Shown piece after piece: positions 12,210 to 23,323 of a DNA stretch of 64,000 nucleotides (positions within the stretch are counted from its first letter, which is position 1; every line of letters starts with the position of its first letter). Source of the DNA: Gnetum montanum (taxonomy: Eukaryota > Streptophyta > Gnetopsida > Gnetales > Gnetaceae); contig MNCI01010715.1 of assembly GCA_015680685.1 (NCBI GenBank), forward strand, positions 522,945 through 586,944, in the 5' to 3' direction. Below the pieces are notes generated by a model, which saw only the letters and a program-made list of their open reading frames with translations, did no database searches and was not told where the DNA came from. The translations under genes were made by a program, and so were the position numbers.

Positions 12210-12765
12210 GTACTTGCTCAACTTCGCCAAAAAGATCTGACACTCCAAAATGTCATTTCAGATGTGGTTACATGTTAAAGGAATCTTTGAAATCTACGTT
12301 CTCTTATCGTCAAAAATAGATTCAAGTGCAATATCACACCCCCACTTTGGTCAGAACAAGTGGGGCATATTTAAAATATTAGTTGTATTTATCTATTTAA
12401 AATACTAGTTGTTTTTATCTTTTTAGAATATTAGTTGTCTTTATCTTTTCAAAATATTAGTTATCTTTATTATTTTTTTAAAATATTAATTATCTTTATC
12501 TCTTTAAAATATAAGTTATCTTTATTTTTTTAAAATTTGTCAAGCTAGAACACTATATATTCAAGTAGTTGCTACTCATGGCATCCCATAGCTTTTCTCC
12601 AACACATACTAATGAGGGGTGAGAATCCTCGAAAAAATTTTATGTTGTAGCTTTCCTTAATGTCCATTTGAGCTTTTTTCAATCTGTTTCATTTTCCTTT
12701 ATTTTTTTTCTATTTTTTTTAGCTACACAAGATCACAACAAAATTTTAATCTAACCTTAAAATTT
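12203..12765 (+). repeat. PLE left pseudo-LTR
   Basis: It is homologous to 16290-16737: both share tacttgYtcaactt, aaaaagatctRacactc, agattcaagt and the block near the repeat end with gatcacaacaaaat. The left copy is longer because of an internal tandem repeat at about 12370-12540. In a PLE such repeats arise from tandem or partial copies rather than from LTR-type strand transfer. Confidence 0.75.
12370..12540. repeat. Minisatellite of about 27 bp inside left pseudo-LTR
   Basis: About six diverged units of the form ttaaaatattagttRtcttta(tc)ttt follow one another. The right pseudo-LTR has a single unit near 16458-16490. The array was therefore expanded in, or lost from, one end after the two repeats separated. 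Confidence 0.8.
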
Positions 12766-12790
12766 CTATTTATCTCATTGCCTAAAGAAA

Positions 12791-13069
12791 ATGAGCTCAG
12801 CAGATCAGCAATCTTTTTCTTTTAGTCTTCCAACTCTTGCTACTTCTCAACAAGATTTAGATGCAGATCCCACTGCTAGCTCTTCACGAATACGATTGCA
12901 TCCATTGGATTCTTCAACGAAGCATGACAAGAACCTATCATTAGGTCCAAGTCTTGTTAGCTACCCAATGCACAATGATCCTTTTAGTTTTATAGAAAAA
13001 TTTCTTGATTCTTTCTATAGAACCAAATGTCAAGCAGACAAGCATCATGCAGATATTCTTCAATGTTAG
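12791..13069 (+). pseudogene. PLE N-terminal ORF segment, unidentified
   Basis: An ATG frame of 92 codons (MSSADQQSFSFSLPTL at the start) begins just inside the left pseudo-LTR and is rich in Ser, Thr and Asp. It is the likely start of the PLE ORF. After it the coding frame can be followed only in pieces to about 14700. I see no named domain. The plus-strand frame at 14195-14518, rich in Pro, Ser and Thr, may be a linker of the same protein. Confidence 0.45.
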
Positions 13070-14984
13070 AAACAACTTGCAAAAACTCAATATCTTCTTA
13101 ATCAAGTTTAGTCTAAATGTACTTCCCTTCATCAGTAACTCAATGATGCTAAATCTTCTATTCCTGCTTCCAAAGATTCTGCACAAATTCCAAAGGTCTT
13201 GATGGAAATGATCAACACTACAACTAAATGTTTTCACAAACACCTTTATGATGCTAATCATTCCTATTGAAACAAGGAGTGAATTGAGTAACTACACTCT
13301 GAAAAATTGCTAGTTCACAGCTTGTGTATCATTACTCTTGGCCTCAAAGCTTCTTCTCTAAGAGGAGATGCCCTCCTCCAACTAAAATTTTCTGCTCTCC
13401 AAAAATAGTACAAACTCAAGCTCCAAGCAGCTTACCTTTGTGTTGAAAATGCTTTTGCAGAAGCCCACCAGCAAAAAGTGGAGTTTTTTCTACATAAAGT
13501 AGTGTAGAAGTTGATGGAATGCATTTCCAGCATTCAACAACCAGCCACCTTCCTGAACATCCTTTTTCACTCTTGCATGAAGAAGATGGAAGAATCTTTT
13601 ATCAACAAAAGGCTTTAATTTGACATCTTCTCTAAAAACCAGAGAAAAGTATAGGAACAATGTAAGAATGCTGCATCCATTGCCGAAACTAAAGCAAACC
13701 ACCTTGATCCCATGCCCATGGTTAAAGAGGTTTGCAAAGAAACTATCCACCAGGAATGGAATGCCATGTTCTAAAAATTTGGTGAATGGCTAAAAGACTA
13801 CGGTGCCATCCTTGCCAACATTTCATTTTGTAGGAACCTGTGACAGAAACTTCATCGATAGTAATCGGGAAATTCTTAGTAATTTTTCAATGACACTTCT
13901 TCCTAGTAGCAAAATCATAGGCCTGTGTTGTAGCACCAACAAATGTTAAATCCATAATCAGTGCAACATTCCCAAGGAACAAATCCTCCTCACAACAACT
14001 CATGACAATAATCTTCTTCCATGCGGCAGCAATAGTGATCTCACAACTACTAGTCAAATGAGTAGTGGTCCAACCTTCATAAATAGCAAGCACGAGATTA
14101 GGATCAGATGCATCAACGATAATCAATTTGTGACAATCAACAGTAGTCAAATCATAATAGGCAACAAAAGAATGACAAATAACATGCCCAAAATGTGGGC
14201 TCTACCCATTTAAACTCAAAGTGCCTAGCCTACAATCCTTCCCAAGAGGTTGGGCCCCAAACTCCTTCGCCCCATCTAGCTACAAACACATCTCTGCCTT
14301 CATCTACTTCCACGACCTCCCTGCCAACTACAAATGCTATCTCCATGCCTCCTACCTCTAGGCCCTCTACCTTGGTTGCATCCCCCAACTGTCATCCTCT
14401 ACAATTCACCTTTGCACCATTTGAACAACTGCTAAGACTATCTCATCATAGGTTTTTTGTAACATGCCCAGAAACCCTCACCTCACTCATATTTAATTTT
14501 CTAGTTACCTACCATTAGCTAGAATTTCTACGCACGTTTTCCCTTTACACGTAAAATCATTAGCAAAATTGAAAGCCACATTTCTAACTTCATAATATGT
14601 AACTTTTCATCGCATGCCCTCTCTACGTAAAAAATTAAGATTCTAGGTTTTGGCTTAAAATTCATCCCTCATTCCCTCCCCATGGGTTGTACTTCAATCC
14701 TTAAAGAATTTACCACCTTTGCTTAGCTTCTTTATATGTGGAACTTCTTCAAAAATAAACTTGAAGAAGTCTTTTCTTCTTCTCTATTTATTACTACAAC
14801 TCAGGTTACAAAAATGAAACTCCACCATCCTAGCAAATGGAATCCACCCTTGAGTAGCTTCAATTCTAAACTCAAGACATCTATTCACTGTTGTCTCTAT
14901 TCTTTTGAAGCTACCCTTTCCTATGCAAATTTCTTCAATTGGCCTTCTCTTTTGTGTCATCTTCTCATAGCACTTCACAAACTC

Positions 14985-16160
14985 CAAAAAGATGAAAGCA
15001 TTGTTATTTAACTTGCTGATAAAAGTCTTGGTACTTATGTCCTTAACTCCTCTTTGTATTTTCAAGAGACCATCAAACAATTTTCTGATTCGGACATCTA
15101 TCTTTGTGTGGATTTCATTCTATGGGAAGCTCTCCATTGTCAGCTTTCTTCCATTATCAACTAGTATCCTTGAGTTTTCTTTGATTTTAAGGATACCCTC
15201 CTCAATTGCTAGGCTCTCAAACCTTACAACTTTTATTTAATCCCTAAAATCTATAAGCTTGTTCTGGTTGGCCATCCAATCTACTCCTACTCAGGTTATG
15301 TTCTTGAACTCGTCTCCTACCTACTCCATTATTTGTTATTCTTTATTTTATGTTCTCAACGATACCATCTACAAGATTCCTCTACCCTAATCCATGATTT
15401 ACACTCCTAAGTTCTACCTCATAACATTATTCTCTTTACGTTTGACATAGAATCTCTTTATCCAAGCATTCCCACAAACCATGGCCTTTCTACCCTTAAA
15501 GATATAGTTGAATCATATTTTTCTACTAACCCCTTTCATTTGCAAAATGTGTATAGCAATGACATCCTAAGGCTTGCTTCTCTAGTTCTCCAAGAACATT
15601 TCTTAAAGTTCAATGGAGTGCACTACAAACAAATCGATGGCATTACAATGGGGAGTAACTTGGCCGTTGTTTACACCTACCTTTTTCTATGCCATATAGA
15701 GAAACAAGTTTTCTCTACTCCAAATTCTAAAAATCTTTTATTTTTCAAAATATTCATTGATGATGCTTTTAGCATTTGGAGTGGTTCTCAATCCTTCCTT
15801 TCCCATATTCTGTCATGGTATGCTAATTTTTATCCTTCCATTAATATTACCCCTACTGTGTTTGACTCCACAACAAATATCCTTGATGTCACTTTTTTCA
15901 AGAGTCCCAATTTTGCCAACACTAGTATTTTATCTACTAAGTGTTATCAAAAACCTTTGAATGCATACCAATACATATCTTTCACTTCCTAGCATCCATT
16001 CCATTAGAAGAAAGCCATCATTGTTGCGGAACTCAAAAGGTACCTCATCAGGGAATCTTGTCTCAGCGATGATCGGTAGATTCAACTTCAGCTTTTTCGA
16101 CAACTTCATGCTCGAGGGTATCCTTCATGCCTGTTGGTCTATTGTTTTAGCCTTGTTCTG
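14985..16160 (+). pseudogene. PLE reverse transcriptase
   Basis: Conserved Penelope RT blocks appear in order: LADKSLGTYVL (about 15015), a fingers motif; FTFDIESLYPSIP (about 15435), with the first catalytic Asp; FNGVHYKQIDGITMGSNLA (about 15610), matching the PLE KQxxGxxMG block; IFIDDAFSIW (about 15750), the catalytic Asp pair; LDVTFFKSP; then LSTKCYQKPLNAYQY (about 15930). Past a stop at 15990, HPFH-KKAI and LHARGYP match the PLE thumb region. Stops at about 15010, 15400, 15990 and 16010 make it dead. The wording differs clearly from gypsy, copia and LINE RTs. Confidence 0.85.
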
Positions 16161-16289
16161 AGTTCCTCTATACAATCTCGTCTCACCAAACTCAATCAAA
16201 GTCATGACGTTCACCCTAGGAGTTAGACCCTCTCATTTTCAAATTGGATTTTAGTCCTTCTACTAAATCCTTAAACAGGAGGGCTCTCA

Positions 16290-16737
16290 TAAACTTTATA
16301 CTTGTTCAACTTTGTCAAAAAGATCTAACACTCTATAACATTATTCTAGATGTGGTCACATGTTGGAGGATTCCTTGAAAGCTACATTCTCTTCTTGTTA
16401 AAAATAGATTCAAGTACAATGTCCCACCTCCATCTCGACCAAAACAAGTGGGCCCCATTTAAAATATTAGTTGTCTTTATCTTTTCAAAAAATTTCAAGC
16501 TGGGACACTACATATTCAAGCACTTTCTACTCATGGCATTCCACAGCTTTGCTCCAAAACATACTGATGAGGGATGAGAATCCCTGAAAATTTTTTATGT
16601 TATAGCTTTACTTAATGCCCATTTGAGCTTTCTTCAACCTATTTTTTTATTTTTTTTTCTTTTTTCCTTTGTTTTTCTTTTTTTTTTTCTTTAACCACAC
16701 GAGATCACAACAAAATGTTAATCTAACATTAAAATTT
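16290..16737 (+). repeat. PLE right pseudo-LTR
   Basis: This is the second copy of the terminal repeat. It ends at about 16737, and the gag of element B resumes immediately with a sequence matching 47410 of copy C. It carries a T/C-rich tract (16640-16690) also present in the left copy. Confidence 0.75.
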
Positions 16738-18224
16738 TAATGCACCACCTCATCAAGTGATGCTTCCCCCTCATTGTCACAAAATTGGACCTCCCTTTTT
16801 CGATGGTCCCAATTATACTACTCGGCACTTTCCCATTTTCTCAACTCACCTTCTTCTTTTGCAACCTACTCTATCAACCTTGGAATCTAATGGGCTCTTA
16901 GTTTTGGTAGTCTCCCTTAGGTGTAGATCCCAAGAGTTCTCCTTGTTTCCGAGCAAATCCCATCTATGATATGATGAAGTTGTTCCCACTAAGAGTAACC
17001 ATGGCTAGGGCATTAGTGTAATAATGAATAATATCTACCCATTGCAGCATCTAGTGGTTCATGTGTTCCTTGTTTCTAGCCTTGGATTTGCCTTCATAGG
17101 TTTGACACTCTAAAGTACATTTGATACTTATCGTTAAACAATTTTAGTATTGTACTCCATTGATAGATTTATTTTGGTTCAAAAGACCAATACCAACTTT
17201 TCGCTTTCTTTATGAGTGTTCTGGGAAATAGCTTGAGCTTTTGCTAATCATTTTCAATATTTTGTAAGGCATAAGTATCGTGAAAGGGTTGTAAATGCTT
17301 TTGAGAATCTAAATTATATCCCCCCTCAAATTTGAAAATATTGTTCATGTCTAGCCTCTTGATTTGGATATCTTTCATATGTCTAATAGGAATTCTAATA
17401 GCCTCTGTGATGTTGAGCATGCTTTGAGTTTTCAACAAGGGCTCATCATCATCATGATTTGGATGATGCCTATGATGTCCCATACTACCCCTTCATTCAT
17501 GGTAGTCTCTGCGATTATCATTGTTGTCCCATCATTCACCTCCATCATGATTTCATTCCTTGTAATTTTGATTAGATTTAGAGGTAGAAGAAGTGGATGT
17601 AGATGAAGAGGATGGAGAGGAAGAAGGACTAACATCACCACTATGCTTGCCACCTCCTCTCAGCCTATAACAACCATGATCATCAAGTTTTTTGTCATCA
17701 TGATGCTTACCTAAGCCCCTACCTTGACTCCTACTTTTGCCCAAACCAAGATTGTTGATAGTGGACTGCATATTTAGGTTTAAGCCCCCATCACCAATGT
17801 CAAGGCATGGAGAATCTTCATGTTGAGAAATCCTAGAGAGAGGATCCTCACTGTCATTTTGGTTCAGCAAGAACAAGGCATTGGTAAACCCTTTTTCCTT
17901 CATAGCTTCATGGTGCTTCTCCTAGTGTCGATCTCTCCTACATTGTGTTTCAATGGAATGGTAGTCCCAATAGTTGTGGCCATGCACAATCTCTTCTAGA
18001 AATTTTTGGATGCCCAACTTCCTAAGAGTTTGGAGCAACATCCTAGAAATAGATTAATCAAGAGGCAATACAATGTTACCCTCCATATCTCGCCACTGGA
18101 GTTTTTCATCCTAATGCAAGATGAAGGTGAAGTCAAGCACATACTCATCTAGATGAATATATACCACCTTGCATTCTTGAGGCACTAGCAGTTTAGTATC
18201 ATCATGCCTATGAGAAAAAGACAT
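16738..18224 (-). pseudogene. Element B gag, 5' part
   Basis: The start ATG at 18224 opens MSFSHRHDDTKLLVPQE, followed by a frame reading VVYIHLDEYVLDFTFIL; copy C has the same start at 48888. Further in, the frame at 17483-17244 (NIFKFEGGYNLDSQKH) and 17903-17553 preserve the basic and Ser-rich middle. Stops break it into at least four pieces. Its 3' continuation is at 12190-11300, across the PLE. Confidence 0.7.
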
Positions 18225-18349
18225 TTTGTAATTAGAATAAGATATCAATGTGCTTAAATTATTATATGTATTTTGAGAATGATTTTGACCATAGGGTTTA
18301 TCCAAAAATGTTAATGATTTTCACTATGCCTAGCTAATGCACGATTCAA

Positions 18350-18378
18350 AAAAAAAGAGTCCCCAGTAATGATGCTAG
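18350..18378 (-). promoter_or_regulatory. Element B primer-binding region
   Basis: On the minus strand the bases directly inside the LTR read CTAGCATCATTACTGGGGACT. This aligns with the primer-binding region of A (6869-6851) and C (49033-49014). The leading TGG has decayed, but ACTGGGGACT is kept. Confidence 0.55.
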
Positions 18379-18405
18379 TGATGAGCGATGAATACCCCTA
18401 CACTC
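18379..18405 (-). repeat. Element B 5' LTR, first 27 bp
   Basis: TGATGAG followed by a tacccctacac-type word is the LTR edge of the family. It stops at CACTC (18401-18405), the target duplication of element D, and resumes at 35890. Confidence 0.8.
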
Positions 18406-19894
18406 TGAAACACCGTAGAAATTGCGAATCAGCCTAAGGCAAACATTCACGATTCGAGCAAAAAGTTCGCAACAGAAATCCAGAAAACAGAATAAGGAAA
18501 AGAGGCGCGTAGCATCAAGTCTCCAAGTCTCTTACAGATTTCCACCTTACTTTGTTTTCTCTCTTTATGCTACATTACGCAACATAGCATAGTGTCGCTC
18601 AATGTAACTCTGTTTAACATAGCTCAACATCAGAAAGTAACTTACTTCAGCAATTTTGACGAAGCTTAAAGTTTAAAGACTAGTCGCATATTCTGCTAAG
18701 TCTTTTGTTCAGGGTTGAGCTTACGCTCCGTTACGCAGAGTAGCATAACAAGCTTCAAGGAAAGCAAAGTCAAAGTCCAAGGAAGCGCAGTAGATTGATT
18801 TCTTCTTTCTTGCAGATTGGTCGCTTTACGCTCATTACGCTACGCAGCGTAGGCAAGTGTAATTTATTGTAAAGTTGATCATTTTTTACGCTCCATTACG
18901 CTTTGCGGCATAAAGGAGCGTAAAACAGCTTGAATCAACTACTTCCATGCTCTGTTACGCTCTGCCACGTGACGCAACGTAAACAAGTGTAATACAGTGT
19001 AAAGCTGACTAAAGCAGTACCAGATACGCACCTGCTATTCACACACACGATACGCTGATGAGCGTATTGTGCGTAATCATGAAGTAGCTTCAGCGGAAGT
19101 GGTCGACAGCGTACTTTGCTCCCCTTCCCAAGAAACATGATACGACATGACCAGTTTCAACATAAAGNATCATGTTTCTTGGGAAGGGGAGCAAAGTACG
19201 CTGTCGACCACTTCCGCTGAAGCNNNNNNNNNNNNNNNNNNNNNNNNNNNNNNNNNNNNNNNNNNNNNNNNNNNNNNNNNNNNNNNNNNNNNNNNNNNNN
19301 NNNNNNNNNNNNNNNNNNNNNNNNNNNNNNNNNNNNNNNNNNNNNNNNNNNNNNNNNNNNNNNNNNNNNNNNNNNNNNNNNNNNNNAGTTGATCGATAGA
19401 CATCCAGGCTTGACCATCCTTGCATCTCATCTTTGGCTTACGAGGTAGACCGAGCTTCATTCTGTACTCCTTGTTGAACAGTTTTCTTGTTATTTTATGT
19501 ATGCTTCGCACAAGATAAGCGGAGTTTGCCATTGGAACTTTGTATACAATATACTCAATCTTCGGGTCAAAACATAGATCTTGGAATTGTGCATTCGTCT
19601 TAAATCCGATCTTCCTTGTCGTGTTGACGTTGCCGTTATTTCAATTCATTTACATCATTTTCTACTCCTTTTATGATTTATCGAATCAAATCATTTCGTG
19701 GAATATCTAATACACATATTATCGCAATATTCATCAATTTACTAATTGAGTAAGTCCCTGTCTGATCGACAAGACCGTTCAGGGCACCGTGGATTTGTTT
19801 TCTCCAGCACGACCCTTGCATGGATCCGTGGTTAAGACTGTGTACACTGGTTTCGTTCGGTATTTTCCAGCAACCAATGTTTTCCGTCGTTACA
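18406..19894 (+). repeat. Element D 5' LTR (with assembly gap)
   Basis: It matches 34267-35889 from end to end except for 19168-19386, where the assembly has one N, a 55-base inverted copy of 19087-19141, and 163 N. The right LTR has about 345 bp at this place, including its TATA box. The U3 part is crowded with TTACGC and GCGTAA words. Confidence 0.9.
19168..19386. other. Assembly gap with inverted artefact
   Basis: There is an N at 19168, then 19169-19223, an exact reverse complement of 19087-19141, then N from 19224 to 19386. The intact right LTR has ordinary, non-inverted sequence here. Open frames crossing this stretch are not real. Confidence 0.9.
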
Positions 19895-19898
19895 GTTT

Positions 19899-19918
19899 TC
19901 TGGCGCTAGAAGGAGGGC
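19899..19918 (+). promoter_or_regulatory. Element D candidate primer-binding site
   Basis: Four to ten bases after the LTR end (19894) the sequence reads TGGCGCTAGAAGGAGGGCC. It starts with TGG, as required to pair with a tRNA CCA end. I cannot name the tRNA. The core ctagaaggagggcc recurs at 62821. Confidence 0.6.
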
Positions 19919-20148
19919 CTTAAAGCTTCGATCCATATTTTACAAGTAGCCCTATAAGCGATCTATACCCACGCTCATAAAAATGTAAACGTAATACCTC
20001 TAGGGAAGTTTACGAAAATTCGTGTGGTGTAAATTGGTCACAGCAACGATTCCTTTGGAATCCTATAGGGTAAAAAGCCAAAATCATAGTTCTGTTTGGC
20101 CATTACCTTTTAGATCCTGTCATTTCTTATCATTAACCTATCTTAGAA

Positions 20149-22120
20149 ATGGATTCCGCATATGCAACCACTGCCGCCATGATCATCACTAACTCGAGTG
20201 CCACATCCGTAAATCCCATTGCCACCACTAGACTAGCTTCAGGCGCAATAGGACCTCAGGGACCGTCACACCACTCGTTGAGACTACAGGGCAAAGATCC
20301 TGTATTCACCGTTGTGACCCCTGAAGAATATAATTTCATCTACGTCAAGATCCAGGCAAAGCTTGCCCTTAGCCGAGCCGAGATTGAGGCAAAACAAAAT
20401 TTTGAGCTGGTCCATAGAGGGGGTCAAGATTTCACCCCTACCGCGTATCACATTATCCCTCTGACTAAACATTATCCTGAACTCCTGACTCAACTGGTTA
20501 TGGCTAGGAGTCAGGCTACACGTTCCATTCTATAACCTCAAAATGGGGAGAAAGAGGAAGATGAATTCGCAGCCCAATCTGAACACGCGGATTCATACCA
20601 TACCCTCAACCCCCACACATACATAAATCCCCTATTTCCTTTCACTAGAGAAGCCGTCCCTCTCAACTTAGTCACAACCGCCCAAACCCACATTCCTATC
20701 ATCCCGCAGGCCACTACACAATCATCAGTCTTGCAAGTGCAAATACCATCTCAAAATAACATGGGGGCAGTCTCATCACCATGTGTAATCAGTATTGGTG
20801 GTACCTACGTCCACCGCACCCCATTTTATTCCCCACGTGCAACCTCATACCACACCTCTAACCCGCCCGGTGCAAAATCCGATGCAACCCTTTGCAAGGC
20901 AACAGATCTCCACCACTATTCAATCGCAGCAATCCATTCAACAGCCCACGGCTAGTCAGTGGATCCTGCCCATCTTACATAATCAATTTGTGTTATACGG
21001 CGTGCAACCCTTAGCCGCACCTACCATGCATGTCCCACAAATAAACCTGCAATACCCCTACCATCTCCATCCTACACACCCGGTGACAGCGAATCTCTCT
21101 GCTCAACCTGGTGGGTGGTGGCTTCCACAGGTAGCTCCGTCTGTAGGGACAGTCCATGTTGCACCACCTGTTAGCCAAGCCATCGCTTCATTCCCATTGC
21201 CTGGCACTGCCCTTTCAGTCCAACCCCTTGCTCCTCTTCCGCAAACTTCTTCATCACCAAGTATGGATCAAGCCTTTTTGCTTATCCAGACCCTCATTGA
21301 GGAGGTTAAGTGCCTTAAAGCTGCTAGCTCTGATACGATACAAATCATGGATTTCTACCAGGATGATCCTATCAGCCCATCGGTTCCTATGCTGTCGTTG
21401 CCTCCAAGGATGTCGTTGCCCCATTTTACTAAATATAATGGGAAAGGAGATCCTAACGCTCACCTTGTTACCTTCAGGTCTGAATCCTTGTTATTGCAGC
21501 AATGGCCTCATACAATTATCCGTGTCTTTGCAATGTCTCTGGTAGGAAAAGCTTTGGACTGGTATCGAGCGCTTCCTCGCTCTTCCATCTCAACCCTGGA
21601 AGAACTCCTAACACAATTCGTGACTCACTTTAAGTACAATTTAAAGCCAGAAGTCACACTAGATCAACTTATGGGAGTGAAGCAAGATCCACTTGAACCA
21701 GTCCAGAGGTTTATACAGCGATGGACCACTACTTTGAATGAAATCTGTGAGCCTATCACGGAAGCCCATCTGCTGGCTATTTTCAAAGGAGCAGTTAACA
21801 ACTTCATTAAGTCTAAATTGTATTACCTTGCCCCTAGCTCCTTAAGTCAGGCTTTTGCCCAAATTAAGAGCATCCAGGATGCTGCTGAGGCTAGTAAAGA
21901 CCCGGCGTACGTGGCCTATAAAAATGCCAATAATAAGGGTAAAGATAAGGGTACAGCAACAACAACGATAGTAGCTGCGTTGGCTGAGGGTGCTAAAAAC
22001 AAGAATAACAAGAAGGCACCCACAGCGTCTACCGAGACCTTGGCTAGTGCAAGCAGCACCAATCAGAACACACCTGCCCCTGAAAAGCCCCCCCAGCCAA
22101 AGGCCAAACTTCGAGCGTAA
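20149..22120 (+). pseudogene. Element D gag
   Basis: The N-terminal frame (20149, MDSAYATTAAM) runs to a TAA at 20533, continues in the same frame past it to about 20790, then shifts to the frame that stays open to 22120 (441 codons). That part has a Pro/Gln-rich linker, then the retrotransposon gag capsid domain: MSLPHFTKYNGKGDPNAHL, VGKALDWYRALP, LLTQFVTHFKYN, VQRFIQRW. A Lys-rich, low-complexity tail with NKNNKK follows. Only one stop and one frameshift spoil it, so it is better kept than the Athila copies. Confidence 0.85.
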
Positions 22121-22244
22121 AGATCGCTCAAAATATACAGCCCTGCCTATAAAACATTCGTAACTGTTGAAACAATTATTAGGGGCAAGATACATTTAGA
22201 ATAAAAAGGTATCTGAAGAAGCTCTCTAGTGTCACAGGCGTCAT

Positions 22245-23320
22245 TGTGAATTGCTGAAGAATCCTTCTTTAGCCCTACCTAACGAACCACCAGTTCCGAA
22301 ATCTTTTAAGCTGGACCATTTTTGTGACTATCATCAGTTGTGTGGTCATGATACCGATTACTGTTGGGTGTTGAAAGATGACATTCAATGCATGATTGAC
22401 GATGGTTCTCTTAAACTAGACGGCAGTAGTCTAACACGTCCCAAAAACCAGGCGTTCATGTGTACAAAGACCCGTTAAACGCAAATAACACACCGTACAC
22501 AATCAACGTGGTAAGTACGGACAGTGAAGGGAAGGCACCGCCTAAACAACCCTTTGTTTTACGTGTACCTACCACTTCACCCCAAGGGGCAAGTTCTTCA
22601 CCAGCGGTTACCGGCATCTCGAGGCCACCCTTTGTTATTCGGGCACCCTCTCCAGCCATAACCTGATCTCATGTTAACGATAAAGCCATGGCTACGTCCG
22701 CACCCACTCCTAAGGTGCCTTTTATCCTTAGGGTACCAAGACCACTGGCTGCCCCATTTACACAGGGACAAGCTTCTAACCAAAACCACCAACCGCCACC
22801 AAATAAAAAAAAGGAAGGGGATGTGTCATCTAATGCTATTAAAAACCACTTTACGCTAGGCTTCACTAAGCCCAGGCCCTTGGCCTCTATCCCTACGCCT
22901 GCAACTTATGAACAAGACAAGGGTACAAAAACACAGCCACCTCCCCTCGGCAGAAAGAAACATAACCCTCCGAATGACGCTATTCCACCTTGGGAGATTC
23001 GTCTCTTAGAGCGAATGGAAGAAGATAGAGGGGATAAACAACCCAGCTGAGAACGGGAGCTCCTTGACGCATTTACGCAAGTCAAGCAGGCTCTGAAACA
23101 AAAGAACATAATGCTGAGCCTCTATGACTTGCTCATGACATCCCAAAAGCACCGTGAGGCTATGGTTCGTATGATGACATCCATACTAGTGGATGAAGGC
23201 TTACCAGCAGAAGAGGAAGCGATACACGCTATCATGCTTCCTCCTGCCGCTGAGCAACCTAAAACAACCCCTTTGACCTTTCATGATAAATCCATCAAAG
23301 ATGATCCAGAGAAAGATTGA
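22245..23320 (+). pseudogene. Element D gag-pro linker with Cys/His segment
   Basis: The frame at 22251-22478 contains DHFCDYHQLCGHDTDYCWVL, a Cys/His cluster where Tat-type gag proteins carry their nucleic-acid-binding segment. The following frame (22460-23050) repeats PF(V/I)(L/I)R(V/A)P three times, at about 22550, 22630 and 22710, between Ser/Pro-rich spacers. At 23111-23320 a helical segment leads into the protease. Small frame changes and stops separate these pieces. The role of the PFVLRVP repeats is unknown to me. Confidence 0.6.
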
Positions 23321-23323
23321 GTA

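Larger units (their letters stand above)
12191..16737 (+). mobile_element. Penelope-like element, probably endonuclease-deficient
   Basis: The 4.5-kb insert in B's gag has long terminal direct repeats (about 12203-12765 and 16290-16737), a decayed ORF and an RT with Penelope-type words. PLEs copy themselves by target-primed reverse transcription and often carry such pseudo-LTRs (known). Only about 130 bases separate the last RT words from the right repeat, which leaves no room for a GIY-YIG nuclease. CCCTAAA telomere units stand at the 5' edge. Both points fit the endonuclease-deficient, telomere-associated PLE group. An incomplete canonical PLE is the alternative. Confidence 0.75.
7733..18405 (-). 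mobile_element. Element B: Athila-like retrotransposon, main part, interrupted
   Basis: This second copy of the family runs from the integrase C-terminal region (7733) through RNase H, RT, protease and gag to its primer-binding site and the first 27 bp of its 5' LTR (18379-18405). It is split by the Penelope-like element at 12191-16737 and by element D at 18406. The rest of its 5' LTR is at 35890-36735. Its 3' part should lie on the far side of element A and is not in this window. It is the oldest layer here, because A, the PLE and D all sit in it. Confidence 0.8.

Noticed and set aside
14195-14518. Plus-strand Pro/Ser/Thr-rich frame as an independent gene
   Set aside because: It lies inside the PLE between its 5' ORF and its RT and is better read as a linker of that element.
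19087-19223. Long inverted repeat as a hairpin or MITE
   Set aside because: The two arms are exact, are separated by 27 bases and adjoin an N gap, and the intact LTR lacks the second arm. An assembly cause is more likely.
19090-19532. Several open frames spanning the N run
   Set aside because: They exist only because N codons are not counted as stops, and they cross an assembly artefact.
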